This document shows positions 33,637 to 42,572 of a DNA stretch of 50,871 nucleotides, piece after piece. The position numbers and the translations under genes were made by a program. Position 1 is the first letter of the stretch. Each line of letters begins with the position of its first letter. This stretch comes from an uncultured Lachnospiraceae bacterium (lineage in GTDB: Bacteria; Bacillota; Clostridia; Lachnospirales; Lachnospiraceae). The notes beneath the pieces were generated by a model that did no database searches, was not told the DNA's origin, and saw nothing but the letters and a program-made list of their open reading frames with translations. The DNA lies in contig CAJTTZ010000020.1 of assembly GCA_910579505.1 (NCBI GenBank), positions 1 through 50,871 on the forward strand, given 5' to 3'.

Positions 33637-34917
33637 ATGAAAAAGTTAAGGGGAAGCGTCTTTTTTCGTGTCCTTTTTAAAATGAATGTGCTGCCGATTA
33701 TACTGCTTACCGTGGTGATCACTACGTTTAGTGCTATCCGATTCGCATCTTCAATGAAAATAGAGACGAAGAACGGTCTTGTGGATATGAGTCATACGGT
33801 TGTCACCCTGTATGACAAAGTATATGAAGGAGATTATCATACGGTGGAAGAGGACGGCCAGGTTTTACTGATGAAGGGGGAACATTTGCTGAACGGTGAT
33901 TTCGAGATTCCCGATTCCATCAAAGAAAAAACAGGCATTGATATTACCATATTCAATATGGATACCCGGATATCTACCACAATCCGAACCGGCAATGGGG
34001 AGAGGGTGATCGGTACAAAGGCGAATGAAACGGTTGCTGATGATGTGTTAAAAGGAGGACATTCACAGTTTTATTCCAGCACCATGGTAGAGGGAGTGCG
34101 GTATTTTTCTTACTATGAACCGCTTTACGATGCGCAGGGGGCATGTATCGGCATGATTTTTCTGGGAAAGCCTTCAGCGGAAGTGGAAGGACTGGTGCTC
34201 AGTTCACTCAACCCGATTATCCTTTTCGGAATACTTACAATGCTGATTGCCTGCCTGGTGACCATCCGTTTCTCTGGCAGACTGGTGACCGCTATCCGCA
34301 AAATGGAATTGTTTCTTGTCGCCATTACAAGGGGGGATCTCCATGAGGAGTTTGACCGGGATGTTCTGGAGCGCAAGGATGAACTGGGGGAAATGAGCCG
34401 CTATTTGATCAAGATGCAGGAGTCACTGCAGAAACTGGTGGAGCAGGATATCCTTACGGGCTTATACAATCGCAGAAGCGGTGAAAAAATTCTGAAACGG
34501 GTCTGCGAGAATTACGAGAAGGACGGGACGCCCTTCTGTGTCGCCATCGGCGATGTGGATCATTTTAAAAATGTCAACGATACATACGGCCACGAATGCG
34601 GGGATGTGGCGCTGACAGAAATTTCCTCGCGGATGAAGGAACATATGCGGGGACACGGTTATGTGGCAAGGTGGGGCGGCGAGGAAATGCTGCTTGTGTA
34701 TGACGGCGTGCATCTGGACATGGCGGCCGCCCATATGCAGGAACTGCTGGAGGCGATCCGCACGAAACCTATTGTATATGGAGATGTAAAATTAACCATT
34801 ACGATGACCTTTGGCCTTACAGAAGGAAACGGGGATAAAATAGAGCACATTGTCCGGGACGCGGACGAAAAGCTGTATCAGGGAAAAAACAGCGGCAGGA
34901 ATAAAATAGTGGTCTGA
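33637..34917 (+). CDS. Membrane diguanylate cyclase (Cache-HAMP-GGDEF)
   Basis: This enzyme makes c-di-GMP. Helix 1 is about residues 17-34, an extracellular Cache sensor about 35-188 (GLVDMSHTVVTLYDKVYEGDY), helix 2 about 190-212, then HAMP (AITRGDLHEEF) and a GGDEF domain from about 268. The active-site loop reads RWGGEEM (GGEEM around residue 346), the catalytic variant, with DVDHFKNVNDTYGHECGD intact. The ATG at 33637 follows GGAGG; the frame is open from 33547. No RxxD inhibitory site is obvious. Adjacency to the chemoreceptor suggests linked motility control. Confidence 0.92.
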   Translation: MKKLRGSVFFRVLFKMNVLPIILLTVVITTFSAIRFASSMKIETKNGLVDMSHTVVTLYDKVYEGDYHTVEEDGQVLLMKGEHLLNGDFEIPDSIKEKTGIDITIFNMDTRISTTIRTGNGERVIGTKANETVADDVLKGGHSQFYSSTMVEGVRYFSYYEPLYDAQGACIGMIFLGKPSAEVEGLVLSSLNPIILFGILTMLIACLVTIRFSGRLVTAIRKMELFLVAITRGDLHEEFDRDVLERKDELGEMSRYLIKMQESLQKLVEQDILTGLYNRRSGEKILKRVCENYEKDGTPFCVAIGDVDHFKNVNDTYGHECGDVALTEISSRMKEHMRGHGYVARWGGEEMLLVYDGVHLDMAAAHMQELLEAIRTKPIVYGDVKLTITMTFGLTEGNGDKIEHIVRDADEKLYQGKNSGRNKIVV

Positions 34918-34976
34918 TAGACAGGGTGAAGGGCAGTTTTAAGAGGGAAAAGAATCTTTCAGAGAAAATGACATTG

Positions 34977-35006
34977 TGGCGCAGGGAAAGTAAATCTCCT
35001 GCGCCA
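34977..35006 (+). terminator. Hairpin after the diguanylate cyclase gene
   Basis: TGGCGCAGG and CCTGCGCCA form a perfect 9-bp stem with a 12-nt loop, followed by TTTGTGT. It lies between convergent genes and may stop transcription from the left. Confidence 0.6.
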
Positions 35007-35056
35007 TTTGTGTAAGATAAGTTGTTTTCGCCCGTCATGGATTTCTCTGCAGGGCG

Positions 35057-36139
35057 CTATCTGCTTGTGACATACGCATGCATCGGTTTTACCAGATAAT
35101 GATTTACCGGCATTTTTTCGGTGGTGATATATCCGGCTGGCGCGTCGATGAGCATAGGGATGCGGTTGGTCAGTGTCGCACAGGTCAGCTCCACCGTCGC
35201 GGGACGGTTTACCACGATTGTCGTATCCGGCTCGCCTTCTAACGTCCACTCATTCCTGTCCATGTCTTCCGGGCCGTACACATAGCCGAGACAGCGGGTT
35301 TCCAGCGCGATTCCCTCCTCGGTTTCGGTCGTCACAACGGCAGACATGCCGGTGGCATATCCAGCTCTGATCGTCATGCCGAGCGTATCGGATTTCAGGT
35401 CCTTTTCGTGGGTGATCGGGATGCATTCCTGGGTCTGGGAGACGATGTGCAGTCCGAGCTGACTGCAGAGCCAGCCGTTCTGGTTCCACATATAGGAAGG
35501 TTCGATGATGCCGTCAACGATCAGCTTTTCGGTTTCCTTGTAGGACAACCCATTATATTTGCCGATCTGCTTTTCGAACTCCTCAACCGAAAGTCCCGCA
35601 CCATGTCCTTCCGCAAGCGCAATACCGTAGTCTTCCACATTATAGCTGCTGCTGCCGACGATTTTTTTTAGATGATGAATCGAGCCGGCAAGCGTTGTGA
35701 CAAGCGATCCCCAGTACATGTCCGGGTAGCCGCTGCCGCAGAGCGTGCAGTTGTTTGCCTTTGCCAGTGCATCCAGATCTTTGGTAATCTGGTGGGATGA
35801 ATTCCACGGATACAGGGATTCTTCGCAGGTGGAAATGGCGTTTACGCCGTTCTTTGCACATACGGTAAAGGCGTCCTTTACGTCGATCATGGTGGAACGG
35901 GTGGCGATGATACAGACATCCGGCTGCAGTTCACCCAATATTTTATCAGCGTCTTTGGCGTCGGAAACTTTGACACCGATATGATCTGCTCCCATAATTT
36001 CTCCGATATCTTTGCCGATTACGGCGGGATTCATGTCGAATGCCGCGACCAGCTGGGCGCCTTTTTCCAACACATAGCGCATCAGGTATACGCTCATTTT
36101 TCCGCAGCCGTATTGGGCTATTTTTATTTTCCTGTTCAT
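35057..36139 (-). CDS. 2,4-diaminopentanoate dehydrogenase-like NAD(P)H oxidoreductase
   Basis: The N-terminal Rossmann domain (KIKIAQYGCGKMSVYLMRYVLEKGAQLVAAFD) resembles dihydrodipicolinate reductase, and the rest matches the 2,4-diaminopentanoate dehydrogenase (Ord) family: ISTCEESLYPWNS, GSGYPDMYWGSLVTTLAGS, EGHGAGLSVEEFE. Ord converts 2,4-diaminopentanoate to 2-amino-4-oxopentanoate in ornithine fermentation. The other ornithine genes (oraE/oraS, ortA/B) are absent here, so the real substrate may be another amine. The ATG at 36139 has AAAGGAGG 6 nt upstream. Length 360. Confidence 0.8.
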   Translation of the reverse strand: MNRKIKIAQYGCGKMSVYLMRYVLEKGAQLVAAFDMNPAVIGKDIGEIMGADHIGVKVSDAKDADKILGELQPDVCIIATRSTMIDVKDAFTVCAKNGVNAISTCEESLYPWNSSHQITKDLDALAKANNCTLCGSGYPDMYWGSLVTTLAGSIHHLKKIVGSSSYNVEDYGIALAEGHGAGLSVEEFEKQIGKYNGLSYKETEKLIVDGIIEPSYMWNQNGWLCSQLGLHIVSQTQECIPITHEKDLKSDTLGMTIRAGYATGMSAVVTTETEEGIALETRCLGYVYGPEDMDRNEWTLEGEPDTTIVVNRPATVELTCATLTNRIPMLIDAPAGYITTEKMPVNHYLVKPMHAYVTSR

Positions 36140-36513
36140 GGGGTGCCTCCTTTTTGAAATTGGGTTTTGAGTTTCTTTTGTCAATGTTCATAGTATTGTC
36201 CAATTCAAACAGACATAACCCCTCGGAATGCTTTATCCAATGTAAAAACTGACAATTATGTCTAAAAAGAGTGCCGGTTTTGGTTAAATTATAGATATCT
36301 GTATTCGGGATTTCTTTAGAGTATCTTCGCTGTATTCGTTGTGGAAATAACAACATAACAGATATACGCTTGAAAATGACAGCTGCAACACAAAGTTGCG
36401 GAAATGCCACAACAAAATGATAGACATTTTTTGCAGGTTTGCTATGATAAATCGGAAGCAGGAGACGGAAGATGGAAAAATAAGTCTGTGATGTTTCGGA
36501 AGGGAGGAAAAAC
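36140..36513. other. Divergent intergenic region, AT-rich
   Basis: About 370 bp separate the dehydrogenase and the XRE gene. Apart from the promoter at 36421-36448 I see no ORF or strong hairpin; the dehydrogenase promoter must lie in it but is not clear. Confidence 0.4.
36421..36448 (+). promoter_or_regulatory. Promoter of the XRE membrane regulator
   Basis: TAGACA (36421-36426) and TATGAT (36443-36448) are separated by 16 bp, about 65 bp before the start codon. Confidence 0.6.
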
Positions 36514-37146
36514 ATGACATTTGGAGAAAAGCTTTATAAACTGAGGAAGGCACAGGGATTTTCGCAGGAGGCACTGGCTGAAAAGCTCCATACGAGCAGA
36601 CAGGCAGTCAGCAAGTGGGAAAATGACAATGGCTATCCCGAAACGGAAAAAATTATTCTGATCAGTAAGCTATTTCAAGTATCTTTGGATGATCTGCTGA
36701 TGGAAGAGAGGGAGATGGGTGCCGCGTATGACGGCGCAGGCGAGGATACGGAAAGCCGGTGCACTGAAAAAGGAAAAGAAAAGAATGGATATTATATAAA
36801 CAGGGAAACGGCAAACGGGTTCCTGCTCTATTATAAAAAGAAATTTTTGCGGATAGCGGCAGCATGTGGTCTTATTGTGGGCTGCAACGCGGTTTCCTAT
36901 GGTTCGACGGAACCCGGATTTTATGAACTGACGGTGCAGCCGTTTTTGGCTGTGGTGTCGGGCATCACGCTGCTGTCTGTTGTGCTTTACGTTATTTTGA
37001 AGCAGAATCCTTACAGAAATTTCAGAAATAAGGAACTGCTCTTTGCGGAGGACGTGAGAAGAGAACTGCAGGATGAGTTTTCAAAAATGAGAAAAGTATT
37101 GCTGGCGGGCATCGTATTTTGTCTGGCGGCTGCGTCTTTGTCATAG
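36514..37146 (+). CDS. XRE-family regulator with C-terminal membrane helices
   Basis: Residues 1-65 are a Cro/C1 HTH (LYKLRKAQGFSQEALAEKLHTSRQAVSKWENDNGYPETEKIILISKLF). A linker follows, and then three hydrophobic helices (about 112-130, 143-168, 192-209). Such proteins usually respond to membrane or envelope cues. It ends shortly into the last helix (CLAAASLS), so some C-terminal sequence could be missing. It stands just upstream of the decayed BceAB-like transporter and may once have been linked to it. GGGAGG precedes the ATG. Confidence 0.82.
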   Translation: MTFGEKLYKLRKAQGFSQEALAEKLHTSRQAVSKWENDNGYPETEKIILISKLFQVSLDDLLMEEREMGAAYDGAGEDTESRCTEKGKEKNGYYINRETANGFLLYYKKKFLRIAAACGLIVGCNAVSYGSTEPGFYELTVQPFLAVVSGITLLSVVLYVILKQNPYRNFRNKELLFAEDVRRELQDEFSKMRKVLLAGIVFCLAAASLS

Positions 37147-37287
37147 TTTTCTGCGCGGGTGTGTACTGGTCTTACTCGGTATTGCTCAGAAACTAATACG
37201 CCGTACTAAAAAACCTTGTGTAAATAGTTCGGCTTGTTTTTCCGATTGCACAAGTCAGGAATACTCAAAAAAGGAGAGATAACGCCC

Positions 37288-37936
37288 ATGGAAGAGCATC
37301 GTTATATGGAAGTGAAGCAGCTTGTCAAAGTTTACGATACCGGGAAGATGAAAGTAAGCGCCGTTGATCATGTCAGTTTTTATGTGGATCATGGTGAGTT
37401 TATCGGTATTATGGGAGCTTCCGGCTCCGGCAAAACCACACTTTTAAATATTTTGTTTACCATAGATACCATGTCCGAAGGACAAGTTAAAAACGCATAA
37501 AACAGGGAACAGCGAGTTGAAAGAAAGAACAGAAAGCAGAATAAAAGATATAGCGAAAGCATTACATATCAGAGATATTCTGAGAAAGTTTCCGTATGAG
37601 GTTTCCGGCGGGCAGAAACAGCGGGCAGCCTGCGCAAGGGCACTTGTCAACAAGCCGAAGCTGATTCTCGCCGATGAACCGACCGGGGCTCTGGACTCTA
37701 AATCATCCGCTGTGCTGCTGCGCGCTTTGCAGGTTATGAACAGAGAACTGGGCGCAACTATTTTGATGGTAACGCACGATGTGTTTTCGGCATGTTATTG
37801 TGAGAGAATTTTATTTTTGAGTGACGGGAAAATATGTGCGGAACTGAACAGGGGAAGTATGGAAAAAAGAGAGTATCTGAACCGCATTCTTGATATACAG
37901 TCTCAGATCGGAGGTGAGGATATTTATGCTGAATAA
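37288..37936 (+). pseudogene. BceA-like ABC transporter ATPase, internal deletion and frameshift
   Basis: The first part (37288-37500) reads through Walker A (GASGSGKT) and TTLLNIL up to GQVKNA and stops. The second part (from about 37500, another frame) resumes with DIAKALHIRDILRKFPYEVSGGQKQRAACARALVN, Walker B ILADEPT and the H-loop VTHD. About 55 residues covering the Q-loop are missing, and the frame is shifted. Intact relatives power bacitracin-type peptide detoxification modules. The pair cannot make a functional ATPase. Confidence 0.85.
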
Positions 37937-38904
37937 ACTGGCGCTGCGAAACGCGGGGAGATTGTGGAAAGACTATCTGCATTATTTTCTGACCCTGTGT
38001 ATGATAGCGGCTCTTACCTTTTCCTTCCATTCCCTGCTTTTTTCAGAGGATATCCGCACGATGATTTATTATGGAGATCGTGGTGAATTATCTACGGCAG
38101 CTTTGTATACCGCCTGTTTTGTGGCCGCCATGTTTCGGAACAGGAGAATGTTTTCTCATATGGAAATTATCCATTTGATTAACATGGATAAGCAGAATGA
38201 GACGGTGAATGAAAGGCGGAATGCTGTCTGGGAAAGGCAGAATTATCTATAAAAAGGAATATTTGTTTCTATTGAGGCAGTTTTCCTCAAAAACGCGCAA
38301 TACCTGTTTTGTTCTCGGAACATTGAGTCTCTTATTTATGTTTGCGCTGGTCGGAAGCTCGTTGGCATTTATGCTGAGTGACTATCAAAATAAACAGTTG
38401 GACGTAGAATATCCTTTTGACATGATTATCATCAGCGACGATACGGGCAATGACTTTTCTAAAGAGGAAGCGATGATAGAGGACAACATAACGCCGCGCG
38501 ATATATGGAAATACTGCGTCTATCAAAATGGAACAAGCGACATGGGAGACTGGCTGTATCAGAACCTACGGTTGTTTTCGGAGAGAGACACCGATCCGGG
38601 AATGGCAGAGGGAAAACGTGCCGTTGCCTACTACGATTTCGATGTGTATATGGGCGTATCCGATTATAACAGGCTGCGGGAAATGCTGGGTCTGGAGCCG
38701 GTGACTTTGCATGACGATCAATACTGCCTTCATATGCCAAACCGTGTCTATCAGGAAATAAAAGATAAGAGCGCGCAGATGCAGAATAGTCTGCATACCG
38801 GGCTTGAATTTGACGGTTTCCATACAGAGGGATTTGCGCAGAACGGGCATAATGGGACAGATTATTTACTGGTTGTGCCGGATCAGAATGCTCATGTGCC
38901 ATAA
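37926..38904 (+). pseudogene. BceB-like permease, 5' part, frameshifted and interrupted
   Basis: It starts at ATG 37926 overlapping the ATPase end, with MLNKLALRNAGRLWKDYLHYFLTL, typical of FtsX-type BceB permeases. After about 60 residues the frame is lost (38110-38252). It resumes in another frame from about 38240 (KKEYLFLLRQFSSKTRNTCFVLGTLSLLFMFALVGSSLAFMLSDYQ) through part of the large extracellular domain and stops at TAA 38902-38904. The 3' end of the gene lies 10.5 kb further, at 49383-49982, beyond a mobile element. Confidence 0.85.
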
Positions 38905-38930
38905 AGTAACACATAAGAATTGATAGACAG

Positions 38931-38946
38931 CAGCCCACTATTCCGC
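38931..38946 (+). promoter_or_regulatory. Left-end motif CAGCCCACTATTCCGC
   Basis: This motif recurs as CAGCCCCCGCTATTCCGTGG (47606-47625) and, inverted, CAGCCCCACTATTCCGTAG (47654-47636) around the recombinase promoter. Its position close to the element end suggests a recombinase binding site. The adjacent AGCAAC-AGCGA-GTTGCT hairpin lies at 38947-38963. Confidence 0.55.
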
Positions 38947-38962
38947 AGCAACAGCGAGTTGC

Positions 38963-38991
38963 TTGTTAAAACCCCATTTTGAAGTTATAAT
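38963..38991 (+). promoter_or_regulatory. Promoter at the left end of the element
   Basis: TTGTTA (38963-38968) and TATAAT (38986-38991) are 17 bp apart, about 30 bp upstream of the XRE/zinc-ribbon gene at 39022. Confidence 0.65.
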
Positions 38992-39021
38992 GAGTAAAAA
39001 CAACCTTTAGGAGGGACGGGC

Positions 39022-39465
39022 ATGGAAATACAAGGTATTCTTAAAAATTTACGCGAGAAAAACAACCTTACGCAAGAACAACTGGCTGAACGTGTGCAAG
39101 TTACCCGACAGGCGGTTAGTCGCTGGGAAACAGGCGAAACGCAGCCAAATACAGATACCTTAAAACTGTTATCACGAGTTTTTGATGTGTCAATCAATAC
39201 GCTTCTGGGTTCTCCACGGCAACTTGTTTGTCAGTGTTGCGGAATGCCATTGAATGAAGATGGTCTGATTAGCCGAGAACCAGACGGAAGCTATAACGAG
39301 GACTATTGTAAATGGTGCTATGCTAATGGGAAATTTGCATATCAATCCAAGGAATCTTTATTGGATTATCTGGTTGCGAATATGCCAAATCCCGATAACG
39401 CAGATGAAGAAACCAGACGTAATCAGTTTGATTTGTACCTTTCGCAATTAAAGCACTGGAAATAA
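39022..39465 (+). CDS. XRE regulator fused to a zinc ribbon
   Basis: Residues 1-65 are a Cro/C1 HTH (LRENNLTQEQLAERVQVTRQAVSRWETGETQPN type). Residues 72-147 match the putative zinc-ribbon family (PF12674) with CQCCGMPLNEDG and DYCKWCYANGKF, four cysteines in two CxxC pairs. It is the first gene of the element, preceded by AGGAGGG, so it may set expression of element functions or respond to stress. Target sites are not evident. Confidence 0.82.
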   Translation: MEIQGILKNLREKNNLTQEQLAERVQVTRQAVSRWETGETQPNTDTLKLLSRVFDVSINTLLGSPRQLVCQCCGMPLNEDGLISREPDGSYNEDYCKWCYANGKFAYQSKESLLDYLVANMPNPDNADEETRRNQFDLYLSQLKHWK

Positions 39466-39496
39466 CTATATTGTCATAGCAAAGCCAGCCGAGCCA

Positions 39497-39600
39497 GTCA
39501 ACGGTCAAGATGAACGGCGCGTACCGCGCCGCCGTTGACAGCCCCGCCCGCCTTTGCTGGTAGGCAATCAAGGGGCGACAGCAAGGAGTGCTGCCGCCCC
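39497..39600 (+). other. Two strong GC-rich hairpins in the leader of the sigma-like gene
   Basis: GTCAACGG (39497-39504) pairs with CCGTTGAC (39532-39539) and encloses GGCGCG-TAC-CGCGCC (39516-39530). A second stem, GGGGCG-A-CAGCA with TGCTG-C-CGCCCC, spans 39572-39600. AGCAAAG/CTTTGCT could close an outer stem. No T tract follows, so an RNA or DNA regulatory role rather than simple termination is likely. Confidence 0.55.
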
Positions 39601-39628
39601 GCACTATTATCAGAGAGGGGGAATTTCC

Positions 39629-40051
39629 ATGACCGAAGATGAAGCCTACAAAGTGCATATCCAGTACACCTTTAACGCCTTTTGCAAGGTTGTCATTCGT
39701 CACGCCGCCATAGATATAATTTTGAAGCTGCGCCGGAGGTGGGAACGGGAAGTTTCCCTTGACTATCTGATGAATGAGAAGTTTGTCCAGCTTGCCGAGC
39801 CGGAGCAGCTTGAAGAATATCTTTTTACCGCCTGCGGCCAGACCGCCGTTCTGTACCATGCGGAACTCGCCGCCGCCCTTGCCCTTTTGCCAGAGCAGAC
39901 ACAGGAAGAAATTTTCCGTTACTATTTCCTGCGCCAGCCGCAGCGGGTGATCGGCGTACATATCGGACGGACACGCAGCACAGCAGGGCGGCATATCCAG
40001 CTTGCCTTGAAGCGGCTCCGGCGGCTCATGGAGGGAAAACGCTATGAGTAA
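39629..40051 (+). CDS. Sigma-70-like HTH protein of mobile elements
   Basis: The 140-residue product begins MTEDEAYKVHIQYTFNAFCKVVIRHAAID. It ends with a sigma region 4-like HTH (LLPEQTQEEIFRYYFLRQPQRVIGVHIGRTRSTAGRHIQLALKRLRRLM). This type is common in Firmicute conjugative and mobilizable elements and is thought to drive element genes. The GGGGG box precedes the ATG at 39629; the frame is open from 39554. It overlaps the next gene by 8 bp. Confidence 0.8.
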   Translation: MTEDEAYKVHIQYTFNAFCKVVIRHAAIDIILKLRRRWEREVSLDYLMNEKFVQLAEPEQLEEYLFTACGQTAVLYHAELAAALALLPEQTQEEIFRYYFLRQPQRVIGVHIGRTRSTAGRHIQLALKRLRRLMEGKRYE

Positions 40052-40241
40052 ACTTCTCCCCTATGAAACAATCGTCAAGGCGCATGAGGGCGACCCGGAC
40101 GCAATCGACACCGTTCTTTCCCACTACGTCGGATATATCCGATACTGTTCCAAAGTACACGGGAAAGTCAGCGCCGAGGTTGAGGAACATATAAAACAGA
40201 AGCTAATCGCCGCGCTGTTCAAATTTCGCTTTGACCGATAA
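40044..40241 (+). CDS. Small HTH-domain protein of mobile elements
   Basis: At 65 residues, starting MSKLLPYETIVKAHEGDPDAIDTVLSHYVGYIRYCS, it matches the short helix-turn-helix protein that follows the sigma-like gene in many Firmicute mobile elements; it resembles a sigma region 2 fragment. The two may act together. It is translationally coupled to the preceding gene by overlap. Confidence 0.78.
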   Translation: MSKLLPYETIVKAHEGDPDAIDTVLSHYVGYIRYCSKVHGKVSAEVEEHIKQKLIAALFKFRFDR

Positions 40242-40699
40242 GCAAAGAACGAACACCGACTGTCATTAGCGATTTTCACCAGCAAGTTTACAATTCATCT
40301 ATTCCCATAAGTAAGCGGTCATAGTATAATAAAGCCATCGACAAATAGTAATTATATTTTTTGAAAGAATTCTATAGAGTAAAAATATTTTGTCTTCTAT
40401 GTTTTAGAAAATGTGCAACAGTCGTTCCGTGAGACTGGTATGTGCCCAAAAAAAATGGTCTATGCAAGAAAATAGATACAACAATAGTGAGCAAATGATT
40501 CAGGTAAAGATCAGATATATAATATTTTAAAGTAATTGTACATTTTTTAAGAAATTACAATGGTCATTCATCGTGTTTGAAAGAATAGGTTATTGGCGCA
40601 CTTTACTTATATATCGTTTTACAGGGGCTGTTTTTTATGCAACGTTAGGGCTTACTCGTATATAGTTATGAAAATAAATAGAGAATGAGGTGCGATTAG
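40242..40699. other. AT-rich leader region before erm
   Basis: Composition drops sharply to AT-rich here. A TATAAT at about 40326 lacks a good -35. Very short ORFs with little ribosome binding site support lie before erm: MVYARK at 40456-40476 and MVIHRV at 40559-40579. Inducible erm genes often have leader peptides, but these do not match the known IFVI, IAVV or RLR types. No credible longer gene is present. Confidence 0.35.
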
Positions 40700-41524
40700 A
40701 TGAAAAATCTTGGATATTCACAAAATTTTTTGGTTAATAAAAAGTTGGTAGAACGTTTAATAAGCAAGTCAAATATTGATGTAACAGATTATGTTATTGA
40801 AATTGGTCCTGGAAAAGGGATAATAACAGATGTACTTTCTCAGCATGCTGGAGAGGTTGTTGCAGTTGAATATGATCAAGAATTATATAATAATTTAGTA
40901 AGATATCACAGTCATGATAATGTTACATATATATTTGGTGATTTTTTAAAATATAAGTTGCCTTTAAATCGCAGATATAAAATATTCTCCAATATTCCTT
41001 TTCAGATAACAGCGGATATTATTAGGAAATTAACAGACGATGTAAATCCACCATCAGATATAAATATCATAATTCAAAGAGAGGCAGCTAAAAAGAATTG
41101 CGGTATTCCATTACAAAAATATGAAGGTTTTCGTGCTGCTATAATAAAGGCACAATATAAGGTAGAAATTACACATAGTTTTAAAAGGAGCGATTTTTTT
41201 CCTTCGCCTAATGTTGATACAGTTATGCTTCATATGCAGTTATGGGATGATAGATTGAGTGGTGATGATCTTCAAAATTATAAAGATTTAGTGGCTTTTT
41301 TTTACACTAATATTAAAGGAGAGACTGCTAAAGAGAGACTTTCTATTTTATTTTCTAATGAGCAAATCAAAAGATTGGGAAAAGCCAATAGAATTAGTCT
41401 TTCAAATTCATATACGTTAATCACGGCCGAGCAGTGGATGAATATTTATTATTACTCCAAAATTGGATTGACAGATGAAAAGAAAAAAAGTTTCAAGATG
41501 CATATAAAAAACTTCAAAAAATGA
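40700..41524 (+). CDS. erm: Erm-family 23S rRNA adenine N6-methyltransferase
   Basis: Erm enzymes methylate A2058 of 23S rRNA and confer macrolide-lincosamide-streptogramin B resistance. The start YSQNFLVNKKLVERLI, SAM motif I (VIEIGPGKGIITDVL, residues 32-46), acidic motif II (VVAVEYDQ), GDF and the catalytic SNIPFQI (97-103) identify Erm rather than KsgA, which has NLPY. The 274 residues include a long Lys-rich C-terminus. It is very AT-rich and differs from the Erm(B) and Erm(F) sequences I recall, being closer in feel to the clostridial Erm(Q) type. GAGGTG precedes the ATG by 7 nt. Confidence 0.88.
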   Translation: MKNLGYSQNFLVNKKLVERLISKSNIDVTDYVIEIGPGKGIITDVLSQHAGEVVAVEYDQELYNNLVRYHSHDNVTYIFGDFLKYKLPLNRRYKIFSNIPFQITADIIRKLTDDVNPPSDINIIIQREAAKKNCGIPLQKYEGFRAAIIKAQYKVEITHSFKRSDFFPSPNVDTVMLHMQLWDDRLSGDDLQNYKDLVAFFYTNIKGETAKERLSILFSNEQIKRLGKANRISLSNSYTLITAEQWMNIYYYSKIGLTDEKKKSFKMHIKNFKK

Positions 41525-41960
41525 ATAAAAAATTGAAAAAGCAAAACAGAACATCTTTACGAAAGTCTAGTAGCAATAAGAAATGTAGAACAAGGATTGA
41601 TACTTCTAATGGTACAAAAAATAGATAGTATTGATAATTTCTATAAAAATGTGCATGGTAGTGCGAAAATCTGAGAAGAGAATTTAATGCTGGATTTTGT
41701 TGATAGTAGATTTCAATGAGTTAACCATAAAAGTATATTAGAAAGTAAAAACAACAGGGGTAGTAGAATATATTTGTTAGATACAAGAAGGAGAGATTGA
41801 ATTTAAGGTCATCTAATACTCGCGGAATAGTGATAATAATGGTAAGCTGTATTGAAAAAAAACAAAATAACTAACATTATGGGATTATTTCGGTATGAAT
41901 TGATGTTTTATCATCTTACATAGAATCAGAAATTTGAAAAATTAAAAGAGGACTAAGTTT
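41525..41960. other. AT-rich stretch without recognisable gene
   Basis: About 435 bp between erm and the peptidase gene contain only short, stop-rich frames and no strong hairpin. It appears to be imported together with erm or to be gene debris. Confidence 0.4.
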
Positions 41961-42572
41961 ATGAGAACCCTGTTCTTAACTTCAAGTGGCTTAAACGAAA
42001 AGACTATGGTATTATTTTGGAAATGTATCGGAAAAGAACCGATTAACACAAAAGCGATTTTGGTTCCATCCGCCGCAGTTGGAAATGATGGTGCGCGAGA
42101 AGGAATCATTGTATGTATGGAGCGCCTTATGAATATGGGAATACCTATGAATAATATTCTTATATATAATCTTGCGTTTTTACTTTCCGATGGATATAAA
42201 AGAACATATTCAAGTTATATTAGTGACATACCTGTACCGTTTCGCTTAATGAGTGTTCAAGAACTCACTCAATATGACATGATTGCTTTTTGTGGAGGAA
42301 ATGCCCATACGCTTCTTAGCGAAATAAACAGAACAGGATTTTCGAAGCCCCTAAAGCAAGCAATAGAGAATGGATTGGTGTATCTGGGAATTAGCGCAGG
42401 TAGTATGATTGCTGCCGGAAATTTTTCCGATGGATTAGGATATTTAGCAAATCCGTTGATACCACACGCTGAAAAAGAGAGCCCTTTTGGAGATATATCG
42501 AAGAACGATTTGATTGAATTGGCTGACGGTCAAACTGTATTGATTAAAGGGAATCGACAGGAAATTATTTAA
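41961..42572 (+). CDS. Peptidase S51 (dipeptidase E-like) / class I glutamine amidotransferase-like protein
   Basis: The 203-residue protein has the flavodoxin-like S51 fold: MRTLFLTSSGLN at the start, FCGGNAHTLL in the middle and the nucleophile elbow GISAGSMIAA (serine at the GxSxG turn). Dipeptidase E releases Asp from Asp-Xaa dipeptides; many relatives on mobile elements are uncharacterised. Moderately AT-rich, it seems to belong to the same imported cargo as erm. The C-terminus (KGNRQEII) is complete or nearly so. Confidence 0.82.
   Translation: MRTLFLTSSGLNEKTMVLFWKCIGKEPINTKAILVPSAAVGNDGAREGIIVCMERLMNMGIPMNNILIYNLAFLLSDGYKRTYSSYISDIPVPFRLMSVQELTQYDMIAFCGGNAHTLLSEINRTGFSKPLKQAIENGLVYLGISAGSMIAAGNFSDGLGYLANPLIPHAEKESPFGDISKNDLIELADGQTVLIKGNRQEII

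Noticed and set aside
40700..41524. KsgA/RsmA 16S rRNA methylase instead of Erm
   Set aside because: The catalytic motif is NIPF rather than NLPY, the start is YSQNFL, and the mobile context fits Erm.
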